64,000 bases of DNA, taken from positions 5,396,501 through 5,460,500 of the forward strand of contig NC_135243.1 of assembly GCF_947623445.1 (NCBI RefSeq), written 5' to 3'. Below the pieces are notes generated by a model. That model worked only from the letters and a program-made list of their open reading frames with translations, did not search any database and was not told the origin of the DNA. The position numbers and the translations under genes are program-made. Shown one piece after another: positions 36,755 to 50,179 of the stretch (position 1 is its first letter; every line of letters starts with the position of its first letter). The DNA comes from Clavelina lepadiformis (taxonomy: Eukaryota > Chordata > Ascidiacea > Aplousobranchia > Clavelinidae).

Positions 36755-39460
36755 ATGGCCAATTTTACTGGCGTTGCAGTTTCCATTCTAATTAGCTTGA
36801 CTGCCTTTCCTTTGGTGGAACTAGTTACAACAGATTCAGCTTTGTCAGCACCACTGCCTCTGATGCTGATTGGTTTTGGTCTTTTACTATTGATTGCGCT
36901 GACACTTAAATTCGTTTTGCCACAAAAATGTGTTGAAGAACAAGGGAAAGATGCAGTTGAACAGCGAGGGTTTGTTTATTACACATGCTGTTTGTTTATG
37001 TGGGCATGCACGAGTGATCTATGCTTACAAATAAGGAATCATGAGCTTTTTGGATTCAGGAAAAACACAAAATACTTTGAACATGGAGAAGCATACCTTG
37101 TCACACCCCTGGGAATTTTCGCACAATTTTGGAATGGCATCATAAACTATATCTTGTATGTCATCATCATTTATCAAATAGACAATAAAAAAGACAGTAG
37201 ATATCCTTGTTTGTACTGGAGTGGAGGGATACTGACCAGTCAGTTTGTGGTACTCGTTGGTGCATTTACTGGTTCATATTCAAACAAACTGGAATATTCT
37301 GTTTGGCTCAATGCAGTATTTGTGTTTCTGCCTTTGTGGATTTTGCAACATTGTTGGGTGAAACCAAGACCTGTAGCAAAAAATTTTACAAGGTTAGTGT
37401 TTCTGTTGTTACTTACGAATGTAATGAATTCATACAATGAACTGACATGAATTGAATGTGTTTGCTTTATTGCACATACAAATGGTATCAGAAGTTTTAT
37501 CCTAAGAAACTTAGGAAAGGCTAAGAGCAAGGTTAAAACTCAGCAATAATTTCTCAGTTGCTGAACTTTTCTGTGATATAAATTTTGAACTTGTATTTTT
37601 TTTGGTCCTACCTAATTTTGGTTTGCTCAAATTATTTAACAGGAACAAGCCTAGGGTATAACAAACACAGTGTGTAGTTTCTTTGAGTGACAAACCCAGA
37701 ACTAAAAGTCCAATGTTCTGCTCGACTGCTGTTTAACATTTCAATGACTGCTACCTTACTGTGCCATAATTATGTGACAGCTTTCCAGATTTTTCACCAT
37801 CATATATCTAATCAAAACTTTGATGTGCATAAAGTGCAAAGGTAGTAACTAGTATTAATGTCTTGTTTATGTTAATTTATGTTTTTTGTTGATTTTTTTA
37901 GAGAAAATTCAAGCTTTCCAGTTCTTGATCTTTTTCTTTGCACTGGTCTTGTTCTTGCTTCAGTATTTGGTCTTATTCGTGGTCTAGGTGCCTTGGGCTC
38001 ACAGACTCCTTTGATAAAATACTATGTTGAAGCCTACGAACCATATATGCTTGAATCTTCCAAATATGGTGCTGTTTGGCCCATGTATGTGGCTATTTAT
38101 GGGATTCCATTTCAGGTATAAGAGAGTATCATACTTGTATAAAGATAAAATTTACAGCTCAGTATTTGCTGTTTTACGGGAATGTTGTTTAGTAGTGCTA
38201 TTTAATGTATTACCGGTATATAATATTATCAAGTGCTTGCTTTTATGAGAAAGTGCTAGAATTTCTTATAAATTTCCAAGAGCCATGGTACTAAATATTG
38301 CTTCTAACACCAATCTAGGTGTGTAACTTGAAACAAAAGCACTTACCTAGTATTACTTAAATGTAGTGTTCTCAATGTGTTATATAGAAAATTCACTTAA
38401 TTAGGAAAAATGTTCGTTTAGCTCTTTTGCTTTTACTTTTCTTTAGCTCTGTGCCATCTATGGCCTGCTGCATCCTGGCTGCCAGTGGATGCTCAACTGT
38501 TCAGTTATTTATGCTGCTGGAATGCTTCAGGTAAACGTATGGTTTCTGATTACCAAGTTAGCAGGTTAAAGTGCATGGGCAATGCTAAAGTAAGTTTATC
38601 TTAAAGTGAAACATGCAATATTTAGTTTATATTACATTCGTGCATATTTTACCTCAAAACTCATGCAACTGGCAGAAAAAATTTTCACTTCGCCTACCAT
38701 TTTACTCTTTCATCATCGAGCTTATAACCTGCCAAGTCTTTTTCAGTGTGAATAATAAACTACTTGCCACATTCATGGGTAAAGCATATGATTTGTTCAT
38801 GATCACCAAAAGATGGCGGGACAAGTAAAAAATTTTTTCTACTAACTGCTTACAATATGTTTCAAGGTAAAATATGCGTGGATATTTTATCTAAATATTA
38901 CATATGTACAATGCTTTAAGATAAACTCGCTTTGCATTGCACTTGTACCTTGAATTTGTTTGGTAAGCAGATATTGAAAGTATAGCGACAGACTGACATG
39001 GTAGCATTTCGTTGTAAGTGTTATTGGTTTTTTTTATCTATCTCATTTCACAATACTCTTCAGTTTACTAAACAACGAGATTTTCCCATTGAACCTTAAC
39101 AACGGCACATATAGATATGTAATAGTTACAATTTAAGAAGTACACCTAGTTTTACACCCAACCATTGATATTGTGTGATTTATGTTAACAGGAGTTTAAT
39201 TTATTTTTTGAAGTGTTTGAAGCAAAAAATTGTTTTTATTACATTTGTAAGTTTTAATATGAATTTTTCAGGGAACTTGTGCGTATTTGGCTTATTCCTG
39301 GTTTCCATCGTCATTGCCAGAATATAGGATTCCCACTGATTCAGTTGCTACTGTGTTAGCTGTCAATATTGGTTTGGTGTTGCTGGCCAATCTATTAATG
39401 TGCCGGTGTTTGAAATATCCAGATTATTTTCTATATCGATTAAAACCAAAACATGCTTAA
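36755..39460 (+). CDS. TM6SF: TM6SF1/2-like multi-pass membrane protein, copy 1
   Basis: Relatives (transmembrane 6 superfamily members 1 and 2, EXPERA fold shared with EBP and TMEM97) sit in ER/Golgi or lysosomal membranes. TM6SF2 is needed for lipid loading of lipoproteins. Exons: 36755-37392, 37902-38115, 38447-38530, 39272-39460; 1125 bases, 374 residues (human TM6SF2 has 377). Family signatures: GFVYYTCCLFMWACTSDL, GEAYLVTPLGIFAQFWNGII..YILY, and in the second repeat YYVEAYEPYMLESSKYGAVW, PGCQWMLNCSVIYAAGMLQ and PSSLPEYRIPTDSV. Many hydrophobic segments predict eight to ten membrane spans. AATAAA at 39487-39492, 27 bases after the stop, gives a short 3' UTR. The next gene in line is a paralogue with a similar exon plan. 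Confidence 0.9.
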
Positions 39461-39950
39461 TAATGTCAAAACTAAAAGAAGCTTGAAATAAATTTCAATT
39501 TAAATATAATACAGCTTTAAATAATTTGATTTAAATTTATTTCAGTTGAATTTATATGCATCTACATCATATGAAGCTATCTTGTAAATAGGAGATGTAT
39601 AGCTCCCTGGAGATGGTTATATGTAACCTTACTAATTTTTATTTTGCTTTATTGTGAGCCACTCCATACTTGCACACTTACATGGTACTGTAACCATTTG
39701 CTCGTTTTCATTGTAATCACATCACCTTTTTTTTCTTTATTGCATATGCACTACCATTTTGAGTCAATGTGTCATGTTCATTTTTTTATTTTAGGGCTTT
39801 ATCAAAGCTGTACTTGCTAACGCTACATTACATTTCTATTCTGTTTGTGGTATGTCATACTTGTTTTGTGTGATTGTAGGAGACCAGGTGTTGTATTTTA
39901 AGGTATTAATTAATTTCGATTTTAACATGATTATAATTTCGTTTCAGGAA

Positions 39951-41704
39951 ATGGCAAACCTATCAGGGCTTATTACTGTTTTCTTATTTAGTCAGACAGC
40001 ATGGATAGTTTTATACGTTGCAGGAAACATTCCCAATTTAACTATGCCCCAGGTGGTTTTGTCATTTGGGACTGTTTCTCTAGTTGTTGTAGTTTGTTGT
40101 CTTCGTAAAATCCTTCCCCCATTTCCGATGAAAACAAAGACATCAAATCCCAATGTGCTAAGTCGTGGCTTTGTGTATTATACCTGCTGCTTGTTCTCTT
40201 GGTCGTGCATCATTGACCTGGCCTTCTTCTTTGAAGTTGTCGGCATTGTCAAAGATGTCATGAGGTTCTACCTGGAGACCGGTGAACCATATTTTGACAC
40301 TTCGTTTGGAGCTCTTATACTGCTATCTGATGTTCTTATTAACTATCCACTACTACTGTATATCATATTTCAAATCGACAACGAACTTGACTGCCGGAAT
40401 GCAGTTATGTTTTGGGGAGGAACAGCAGTTACTAATCTTGTCTGCTTGATTGGTGGTGCTCTGTTTGGAGAATATCGACACAATATGTATCCCGCTTCCT
40501 TTCTGAATATCCCTTACACTGTTATTCCAGTTTATGTCACACGCAAATTTTTGCTTCAACCACGAAACTTTGATTACCAAAAAGCCAGGTAATAAGACTG
40601 TATCTTATAGGATATTTTACTTACTGTTACATGAGTTGATGTTTATTTCAATTATTTAGATCAATTTTAGTATTGAAATACATTACCTTTGGTCCACTTT
40701 TTTTCCCAAAAATGTTCATTGGTAACATGCATTTTTATCTTGGCAGGTCAAACTCCAGAAGACCAATTTTGTTTTCTTTTTTCCTGGCCATTGGAATGAT
40801 CGCTGTCATTGTGTTGGGGATTGTTAGAGGTTTAGCGGCTTTTCGCTTCCCTGCCACTTTTGCTACGTACTATGCCACAAATGTTGAACCTTATGTTATG
40901 GAACCTGCAGGATTCGGAGCAGTTTGGCCAATGTACTTCATGATTGCTGGAACTTTTATCTTAGTGAGTACCAGCCATTTTAGCTCTATTACACTTTGTA
41001 GCATGATAAACTTGCGTGATATATTTTCCAATAATCATTATCAGTAGCATGTGTAATAGATCAACTCAGTTTTACTACGTGCGCTCACGTTCTACAAAAA
41101 CAGTTTAAAATTTTCTAATTGACCTCAATAACATTTTAAATTTTTGTGCAAAGGTACCCATGCTTTATGGTTTATTTAACAAAGGAACAGAATGGATGAT
41201 AGACTGGAGTTTTATCTTCGCTGGAATAGCAATAAATGTAAATTCTTTGTTAGATTTTTTACTTAATTGTATTGGTTATGGTACTTGCGTGTTATTGTAC
41301 ACAGCTTCCTGTTTTTACAATGTTATGAATTACGGTTAAAGATAAGTGATGAGTCGTTTGTTGTGAGACTATAATGATGTACGTTTGTTAGCAAATTCTT
41401 TGTTGTTAAATTATGGCTCATATAAGGACTATTTAAATCTCATAACGTCTCATAAAATACCCTTTAGCCTTCACTTACATACTAACTAAACATCAAACTG
41501 TTTCTAATTGCAATTGTTATTTCACAGGGTTCATATGTTCAACTTGCACAGTTTTTACCTGGTGTGGAAGGCCAGTATCATCCGCCAGACGCAAAACTTG
41601 CCTTATTCATTAACGTTTTTATTCCAATGCTATCTATAACTCTACTAGTACATTGCCTTAATACCTCAGAATATTTTAGAAAAGGTTTTAAAAAACTCAG
41701 TTGA
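39951..41704 (+). CDS. TM6SF: TM6SF1/2-like multi-pass membrane protein, copy 2
   Basis: Exons: 39951-40588, 40747-40963, 41154-41237, 41528-41704; 1116 bases, 371 residues. Exons 1 and 3 have exactly the same lengths as in copy 1 (638 and 84 bases) and all intron phases match, so the pair arose by tandem duplication. Signatures: RGFVYYTCCLFSWSCIIDL, TGEPYFDTSFGALILLSDVL, NVEPYVMEPAGFGAVWPMY, TEWMIDWSFIFAGIA and LPGVEGQYHPPDAKLA. The start at MANLSG is chosen because it aligns with MANFTG of copy 1 and follows a strong acceptor (TTTCGTTTCAG) by only three bases. A longer in-frame ATG at 39852 lies in what looks like an intron or outron. The GTAAAT donor of exon 3 is weak. Protein sequence has diverged well beyond the exon structure. 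Confidence 0.9.
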
Positions 41705-44700
41705 TTGCTAAGCTCGACTGCAACCATATGAGATAAACACTTAGAAAAGGTATTATTTTATTAATAGTAGCTAATTTTTCTATGTATTGTTGAACATTAA
41801 CAAGCATTATATTGTTTGTTTATCTTCACGCTATCGTGTGAACACGTGAAGTCAGTAACGTGACATTACGCTTAAGTCTGTACCCAAAATACGTTGTAAC
41901 TCTTCTAAAATGCTTACAACTAAACATTAAAATTGTAAACATTTTTTATTGTTTCTCGAATATTAATCATCAAAACACTGTAAGCATAAGATTCGTTTTC
42001 AGTATATTAAAAGTTTGAAAATGAATGAGAGATTATTGAGCTGAAAAATAGTTGATTTATAGGATTATGGAGCCAAAACACCATTATTTTCAAGAGTTCT
42101 AACATTGTTAAACGCTGTTTTATATCGTTGTTTAACGTTTGGAAAAGGGCGTAGTATCTTTTGCCCTCGTTTGTACGGGTATACTTTTGCCGTTCTTTGC
42201 AGAATTGCTGGAATAGTCTTCATTGATTAACATAGTCACAGTCGTATGTGAGACGCAACACCCCGGAATCCCGTGGTGAAATTATTATTTCGAATTACAA
42301 ATTCACTAAAATATTCTGTCTGATGTACAAAACTGTAGCCTATCTAACTTTCCTACATCCCAAGAAGAAAGGGTTATCTTCTCTCACGGAATCCGCTCGT
42401 TTTCTGGTGAAACAGGAGAATTGACTATTTCCTACGCAACAAAGAAAAAAAACTTTATTATTATCATTAACCATTTGGCACACTGGTTAGAAACTGGAGA
42501 AGTCCTGGCGCTGGTACAGTTCAAAATACAGAAACCGTTAGAAGCTTCCTTGTTCTTGTCGAAATGTTTTCATACACCTGTCATTTTCTGGCCGATATCT
42601 ACTAGTAGGCAAAAGATACACGCGAGATCTTTTCATCAAGTTTATATAAAATCTTCGCGTTTTCTTTTTGTAATGTCGTCATTTGGCAAGTAGCTAATGC
42701 TGTTGTGGTGGTTACGTCTAGTTGTTTGCATACCATTCAGCATTCATTAATTAATATCTGTATGGTAGACCTATACAAAACTGTGCCGTCATTTTGGAAT
42801 GTACCCTTCTCTTACGCATTTCGCAATATGACTGAACTCCAGGTATTGTACTCGTTTTAGATATCAGCTAAACAAATATTTTCAATCGTCCTGTCTTTGA
42901 GCTCCGGTAATTGGCACTTTCTTATCAGCCGCCTGTTTTACAAAGATGACTCCCTTTGAAAACTCAGACCATTAAAGTTAAGTCATCTTAGGCCTACAGT
43001 ATGTGTATCGTCGTTAGTTGTACGCTGAGATATCTATAGCCTTCTAACGACGATATAAGTACGTTAGGCCTAAGACACGTATCGAAACCTCGAAAACTTT
43101 GAGCTGTGTGTTGTTTTGTTACTGGTTAATATGGACAATTCGCGCTCTTACATAACAATGAAATGTACAAGCACATTGCTGACTGTAAAGAGCAATTTTA
43201 AAGTGAGGTACCAGTGCTCAAACAAGCTAGTCCTCTGCAAAGCAAGGCTCGTCAATTAGTATACCAGACGAAGAATTTTTCATTCATAGTATTTATGTCA
43301 GGGAAGAAAGAATTATTGCCGAACATGGATGGCAAATTTTGCGCTTATCATGTCATAGGACTAATCACGACAATAAAAAAGAAGACTTGAAAATGAGGAA
43401 AATTAGGCAGATAATCTGGTACGGCGCAAAATAAAGTTTACCAGACATGTGTAGAAAGGATAAGCAGGGAAAATGCAACAAATCGTAATTAAAGGAATAG
43501 GAAAAAGGTAAAAAACGCGGAGGACGGCAAATAAAGTTGAGGTTATTAGGGAAAACCGTGATGAAATTCGGTTAGTATCGAAAAAGCAAAAGAAATTTGA
43601 AGATAGAGAACTGCGACCCGCTGTAGCAGGGTCCAAAATGTTTATGTGCTTTCGGTAGGATACGATCTAGCAGGTAGGTGTTTAGTTGCACGGCGTGACG
43701 TTTATTTTCAGCATAGACAATATATAAGGTTACGGTGTATTTACTAATAAAGCTATAAAGTCTTTACGGCAAGTGCCTGGCCCGAGTTATATTGTACATA
43801 GGCCTACCAATACCATACAGCGGGTGCCAAGTCTGTCATAAGCGTGAAGTGTAACGTAACATTTACCATACTTTTACCAATACCGACTTATCAACATTCA
43901 ACAGTAGGTTAAGTTAAACCTGACCGCTACGATATATTCCTGTTATGCACTTGAAAAGTACATCTAAATTTTACAATATTATGTTGTTGTCGTTAGCCTA
44001 CAGCCCTACACCGTAAATGATTGTCAATTGTAGGCTACTGCTGCACATTAATTTTAAAGGGCTCGTTTATACAAACGACATCATATACGTTACAACACGT
44101 TTTTACATACGTGCTTACTTGTATACCTAATTGTTTTCGGGAAACTGGTTGCAAATATAATTGCAGGTTTGTGTGTTACTTTATTTTTCTGAAATTTTAG
44201 GCAAGGTCTTTTACCGGGTACACTGCGCGTTATTACCAACGTTAGGATTGGAAGCGGTACAGTGACAGATTGCTTTAAAAGATTAAACTCAGTGAGCTGT
44301 AGCTTTGTTTGTTTCTGTTGATACAGTATTTGATCTATTGAACATTAGTCTCATGTAGGCCTACATAGGTTTTACACTGTGATGTCATAATTAAAGTTAA
44401 ATTCGTTTTTTTGCGACTTATTTTGATAATAACTTCTTAACCAACACATTAATTATTATGTATTGAAAAAATTTGCCCGGTACACTTACTGACAAGCTTT
44501 GTTTTGTTTAAGATCAACTTTTTTTAGTTGGAATCCCGTTTGACTTTTGCTGGGTTAGTTGTAACTATAGGTAGCTGACGTTTGTTAATTGTACAACATT
44601 TTTGTAAGGGGTTTGTTTCTATGAACGACATCGTGTACAACACGTTTTGTACACGAGTTTCCTAATTGCGTGCCTCGCTGTTTCCTGGAAACCAGTGGCC

Positions 44701-44898
44701 CAGTTCTTATCAAATACGCCGGTTACATACATACATCATGCTGCACCAGATAGCGAATGCTGTTGACAATTAAAAAGTATATTGGATTGGAACAGATCTT
44801 CATTTTTCTAACATTAGGCAAAGTTCTGAATCGGGTGCACGCATTAGCGTTCCAGCGCTAGCGAAAGGATAAGAAGTGATACAGACATTGAGTGAAAG
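41705..44898. other. Gene-poor region
   Basis: About 3.2 kb with no supportable gene on either strand. The short frames found show no family similarity and no consistent splicing. Confidence 0.5.
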
Positions 44899-47800
44899 AT
44901 GGCCACAAGTAATAAAGATGCACAGTTTTTGATAGCAATGAGCATTTCTTTCACTCTTGCCGTCTTTCTTCACCGTTTTGGACACCCCAAGTACAAAAAA
45001 GAAATTCTTTCATTGTTTGGTCTGCTCCTGGTCATTCTGTTTTGTGGTTATGGCACCATTCAACTGCTGATGATGACTACCGTTACAACGTGCATGATTA
45101 AGTCAAGAAAGTAAGTAGTTTTCAGTTAAGTAGATTTGAATAGCATCGAGCCTATGCTCGGTTTCGATGTTCAGCAAACTCGGTTTACGATTGCCGCCCT
45201 GAGTAAATTTGTGGTTTCAAAAAAGCTGAGCACGCGCGTAATTGCCGCTTAGAAGTCACTTTTCCCTGCTCGCTTATTGAAAACCGGAATTGAAGCGGTA
45301 AGGAATGTCGTTAATCGTTTTACAAACGCCCCACGACCAAAGGTTGTCGTTTGCTTCTGCATACAGCTAATGATATAACCTGTAAATAGTAAATATGTGG
45401 TAAAACCAACTGTCTGTTAGCACTCATTATTGGCAGGTAATTTTTGTATTTTCAGGTGCTCACCGAGACTTGCTTTTGTTTACTGCCTGGCACATAGGGT
45501 CATATACTGCTCTTCCAAATATTATGACCACATTACACTCGGCAACGCTATGATGCTAGTCGCCACCATAAAGGTATACATACCAAAACAATTTTTACAA
45601 GTCAATGAAATGTGTGCTTGAAAACGGAAAGTAAAATTTTCTGCAAAACCTTTTGGTGCGTTAAAACACGTTTACTTGCAGATGATAACAGTTGCTTACG
45701 AAATAAATGAATATCAGCGTCACAAAAAAGAACTTAGTTCCGATCAGGAAGATGAATGCAATGGTGGATCAAAGACTCCCTGGCTGGGCTTAAGTAGCGA
45801 GCCAACAGTGCTTGATGTATTTTGTTATATGACATGTTTGTGGGGTATTTTTACAGGTAGGCTAAACGCTAAATTGGTAACTACGTTTACAGGATGCAAA
45901 CGCATCGTTAACGGGCTTGTTGTTTAAAGAGGTATTTTACACAGCCAAAACCGCCAATTAACCAAGTACCGTATTTTAAATTCCTTTTAATTAGTTTTTC
46001 TTATCATATCTTCCCCGAGCCGGCCGACTGTCCACCCTGCACACAGTCAACGCAAAACCTACATGGTTGTCAGCGGTTGCATTTCATGGTTATGTGGTAG
46101 AAGTGTAAACTTTTGTGACTTTTTCTAAAAAGCCGTTAATTGCGACGGCCTTGCTTGAATTGGTAATTTTCATGGTTTTAGCGACTCCATTCCTATTTTC
46201 GACTTTTTTTGCGATAAAGCATTTTGCATGTGCAAATCGATGACAGCTAATGAGAGAAAAGAGAAGCCTTCAGGGCATCAAACTATGGACAGATATTCTG
46301 ATGACAGAATATCTAGCTATATCTATTGCTTTCGTTTCTCTCTTAATTTTATCCTTGTCCACGGCACGTTTCAATCCTTGGCACGTTTCTATGCTTTTCG
46401 ACGGCGATGTTGCCGGTTTATGACATACAGCAGGATAACGGTATGTCAAAGAAAATCATTGCTACATGTGTAACTTGTCAAACTTGGAGTTTTGCGCAAA
46501 GCATAAGTTTTGTGACATTCAAATTTTGCTGTAAACCGAAAGCAACATAATTTTTCTTCCAACTTGCAAGTGCACTCATTTTACGACATGCAGTCTAGTT
46601 TTTAGGTAATTAATGATTGAAAACTACTTTGTGGGGTGGAACAGACATGGGGATTATTCGAAACTTACCGGCCCGGGGCTGATATAGGATTTTTTGCAGT
46701 GTAATTACGAAACAACAATTCGACCATTGACGAACCAAAAAGTTAATGTAGTATAGATTTTCTGTAAGTTGGGATTTATAAATCTGTTTTAACACCAACT
46801 GTATTGCAAAATGTATTTATAGGTCCAATCTTCACATACAAGACTTACGACGACAGTATGCGTGAGCAAGTTCCCGCAGTTCCATTTAAAAACACTGCTT
46901 TGGAAAATTTTAAAAAGTTAGCTCTTATAGTGGGTTTACTGTTGATAGCCTCACGTTTTATAAGCACGAGTGCCCTTCGGGAAGATTCTTTTTATGAAGC
47001 CTTATTTCCCATACGGTAAGTCCACTTTCCTTGAATATTTCCTTTTCAGTAGTAGGTAGCCTAGGGTTAGTGATGGGGTCACATGGTTTGAAAAATTTTG
47101 TTCCCAAACTGCGGAAAGTCTTGCACCACCTAAACTCGGCAACCATTTTTCACGCTCGTTTACCGAGCGTGTATTAAGCAAGTTTGAATATAGACGCATA
47201 TTTTTCTGTCATTTCTTTATTGCCCAATTCGGAGCTGCGTCTCCAGGAGCAAGCGTCGTTCATTCTTTACTTGAAAGGCATTACAGCCAGCGAGGTTGGG
47301 TAATGAACAGGCGTAGGTGTATTAGCATTACTGCTTAATTCACTCTTTACTTAACTTGGAAAACTCCAAAATGCAAAATAACAAGTCAAAAGTCATGAGT
47401 CCCACAAAGCTAAACATTTTGTAGGCTATTACAGTACTTTGATTTAAAGTAAAAACATGCAGCTTGCGTATCTCACAAGCGTATAGGTCTCAAGATGTCT
47501 ATAATGGCTTCGTTCTTATTGCAGTTTATTTCACTCAGCGTTGATAGCCTTGTTGTTTCAACTGCGCTTCGTCGGAGCTTGGATCTTTATGGAGACGGTT
47601 TATGTTTTGGCCGGATTTGGGGTTTACCCAGTTTCGACCGATCCTCGCCCTGGTAAAGGCCCCACAAGAGCACTGACTGAAGATGACGGTATAAGGTAGG
47701 CTACATATGATGTCAGCTTTCATTAGATGTCTATTTTTTTTTTGAAATTTTTTTTATGAAATCTTATAATGTTTCTTATGTAATTCTTGCCAATATAAAA

Positions 47801-48851
47801 CTAAGCAATGCGATTTACTGCAAATACCTTACAATGTAGTTTATTGCACCCTACTGAAGAAGAGTACACATTCCGTACAGTATCGAACATCAAACCACTC
47901 CAGGTCCTGAGTAATGTGAGTTTTCGAGAAAGTTTTCGTTGCTGGAACTGCTGCGTGCAGTGGTGGTTGTCTCACTTTGTATATTCGAGCAATATCTTCC
48001 CGAAGCAGTCCAAACTCATAAGGTATCTTTTCAGCTTTTGCTTGGATTTAGTGAATATTTAGGAAAGAGAGGAAGCTACACTATTTTTAGCTATTTTAAG
48101 TAAATAGGCTGTTTCATGTAAAAATACAACAGCTATTTGATTGTTTTATAAGCCGTCAAGTTCTCGAACGTTATTTACACATTTTTCCTGAAAAGCCGTT
48201 CTAAGAATCCATATTTTGCTACCCGAAAAATCTCTGTGTATTTTCATTTTGCTAATGAAGTTTTAGGTTATAATTGCACAACCAGCAGCGCGAAATGCCA
48301 ACTGATTTATCTTGATACGTTTCCACTCACATTTCTAACGTTTTGCTCAACTTTCCATTTCAGAGGCCAGGCGACTTTGTTGGTGAGTGCTATGTGGCAT
48401 GGAGTATTACCAGGCTATTACGTCGCCTTTCTTCCCATTCCACTTGTAATATTTGCCGAGAACCTGTGCTTTTGTAGTCTGCAAAGTCGTTTGACAAGCG
48501 AGAGGGGGGAAAAAATATACAACATGTATGTTTTAGAGGACGAGTGAAAACTAGTATTTTATCTATCTTAGACTAAACGTTCAGAATATCCATATGTTAT
48601 CATATACCCGTATACTGTGTTGTTCTATTTTACTAATTAATTTTCATAAACTTTTGTAAATTCTGCGCAGGATCCATTGGTTGTTTCTGAAGATTTTTAT
48701 CTTTGCCATGACCTTCAGTAACTTCATATTATTGGATTATGATTCAATTTTGAGATTTAACAAATCGATGTATTATTACCTTATTTCATTTCCGTTATTT
48801 TGCATTATTCTTTGCAAAACTGTGGATTTTATTTTGCCTCATTCTGATTAA
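44899..48851 (+). CDS. MBOAT7: MBOAT7-like lysophospholipid acyltransferase
   Basis: Membrane-bound O-acyltransferase; vertebrate MBOAT7 (LPIAT1) attaches arachidonoyl-CoA to lysophosphatidylinositol in the ER. Eight exons: 44899-45110, 45456-45573, 45682-45856, 46823-47015, 47525-47695, 47840-48022, 48364-48525, 48671-48851; 1395 bases, 464 residues (human 472), phases consistent throughout. Signatures: GPIFTYKTYDDS, FVGAWIFMETVYVLAGFGVY (AGFGAYPV in human), RCWNCCVQWWLSHFVY with the catalytic-site Asn of the family, and SAMWHGVLPGYYVAFLPIPL with the catalytic His. The last exon adds hydrophobic spans (IHWLFLKIFIFAMTF, FCIILCKTVDFILPH). The donor after exon 7 (AT|GTATGT) is essential: reading on gives an early stop and loses the final spans. 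ATTAAA overlaps the stop codon, so the 3' UTR may be very short. Confidence 0.95.
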
Positions 48852-50179
48852 AAATTCGACTAAAGCAATTGTTCAAGTTGCAATTGCGCAGAATGTTACG
48901 TTGCGGTCGTATTATCTCTAAATCTGCTCTCAGATACATGCACTAATAACTGGTTGCTTATTATTATGTGAAGTATTTATTGCACAGTCTATCATTTGTG
49001 AGGTTCGAAATATTAACTGCTTCAAAAATGTGTATAACTGCATATGAAATTAATCTTCCTGCACTGCGTTTCGCACTTATTAGGCCTACTGCATGTAGAT
49101 TGCTACTTTTCCACATAGTAGCCTAGCCTATATGTAGTTTATCGAAATATTTAATTGCTAATTTAATACAAACTTTACTGTTGTTTTGACGTAAGACAAA
49201 ATTATTCCCGATTGCGTGATGAAGTTGCTTAAGCGGTTGAAGATCATTTCCCAAACTTACGCACAGACTGTTGCTGTTATATAAATAATTCTTACGCAAC
49301 GTCTACTTTCTTTGTAAAATGATAACCTAATAGCGTTGCAGTGGTAATATGTTAGCCTTAGCTTTTTATTCCAATTTATCAGTGAAACCACACCCAACCG
49401 CTTCATTTATACAAGTGATGGTACTGGTAATTTTATGTCAAAGCTAACCTGGCAGTAGCTTAAGCGTCAGGCTGAACGGTAGGCCTATACGCTTTTGCGA
49501 ATGGGTGATTTTTGATTCTTTAAATAATTTTCGATATACTTCTAGCCTATTTACTTGTTTGTTTTGGTATAAACTTATAAGTTTCACTTGTTATTATTAG
49601 CACTAGTCCAAGCCGATCTTTGTGTGAAATGTAACCGATTTGGTGTGAGCATTGCGTCAATAACGAATGTTATCGAACCGGTTTGTAGTTGGCACATGAA
49701 ACACATTAAAAATTGCTTTTGTCAAAACAATATCATTGACAAGCAAATACATCATATATAGGCTAGCGTCGTTATTTTTGTCATCACTTGTGGTTTAGTG
49801 AAAAAAAAATAGAATTCTAACCCTTACAGTGGGAAGACATAGACCTAATAACTCCGCAAACCAAAAGGAAAAGGTAGAAAATTCCAAAGGCTTGCATTAG
49901 AAAATGATTTGGTATCAATGAAGAAAGGTTAGCACGGCCACCGAACTCAACTACGTTACCTGTGTCTTGACATATAGTTATCTAATAAGCCCAAACTTGT
50001 ATATGTAAAAGTTAAAATTCTACGCACTGGCTACAGCTCATACCCGGAAGCAGAGGAAATTATATCTGCGCAGAAGGGTATAGCTTCTTACCATAGCATT
50101 GTCGCACAGTTTTCACGGCAGGCAACTTTATACTGCGCTGGCCGTCTTTTTATTGTTAAGCTCAACCAATTCATGAACG
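48852..50179. other. Intergenic, no gene seen
   Basis: About 1.3 kb between the acyltransferase and the small secreted protein gene. A possible TATA-like 'ctttatact' lies about 50 bases before the next start codon. Nothing else was recognised. Confidence 0.4.

Noticed and set aside
43403-43636. Minus-strand 77-codon frame
   Set aside because: Phe/Leu-rich chance frame without supporting signals.
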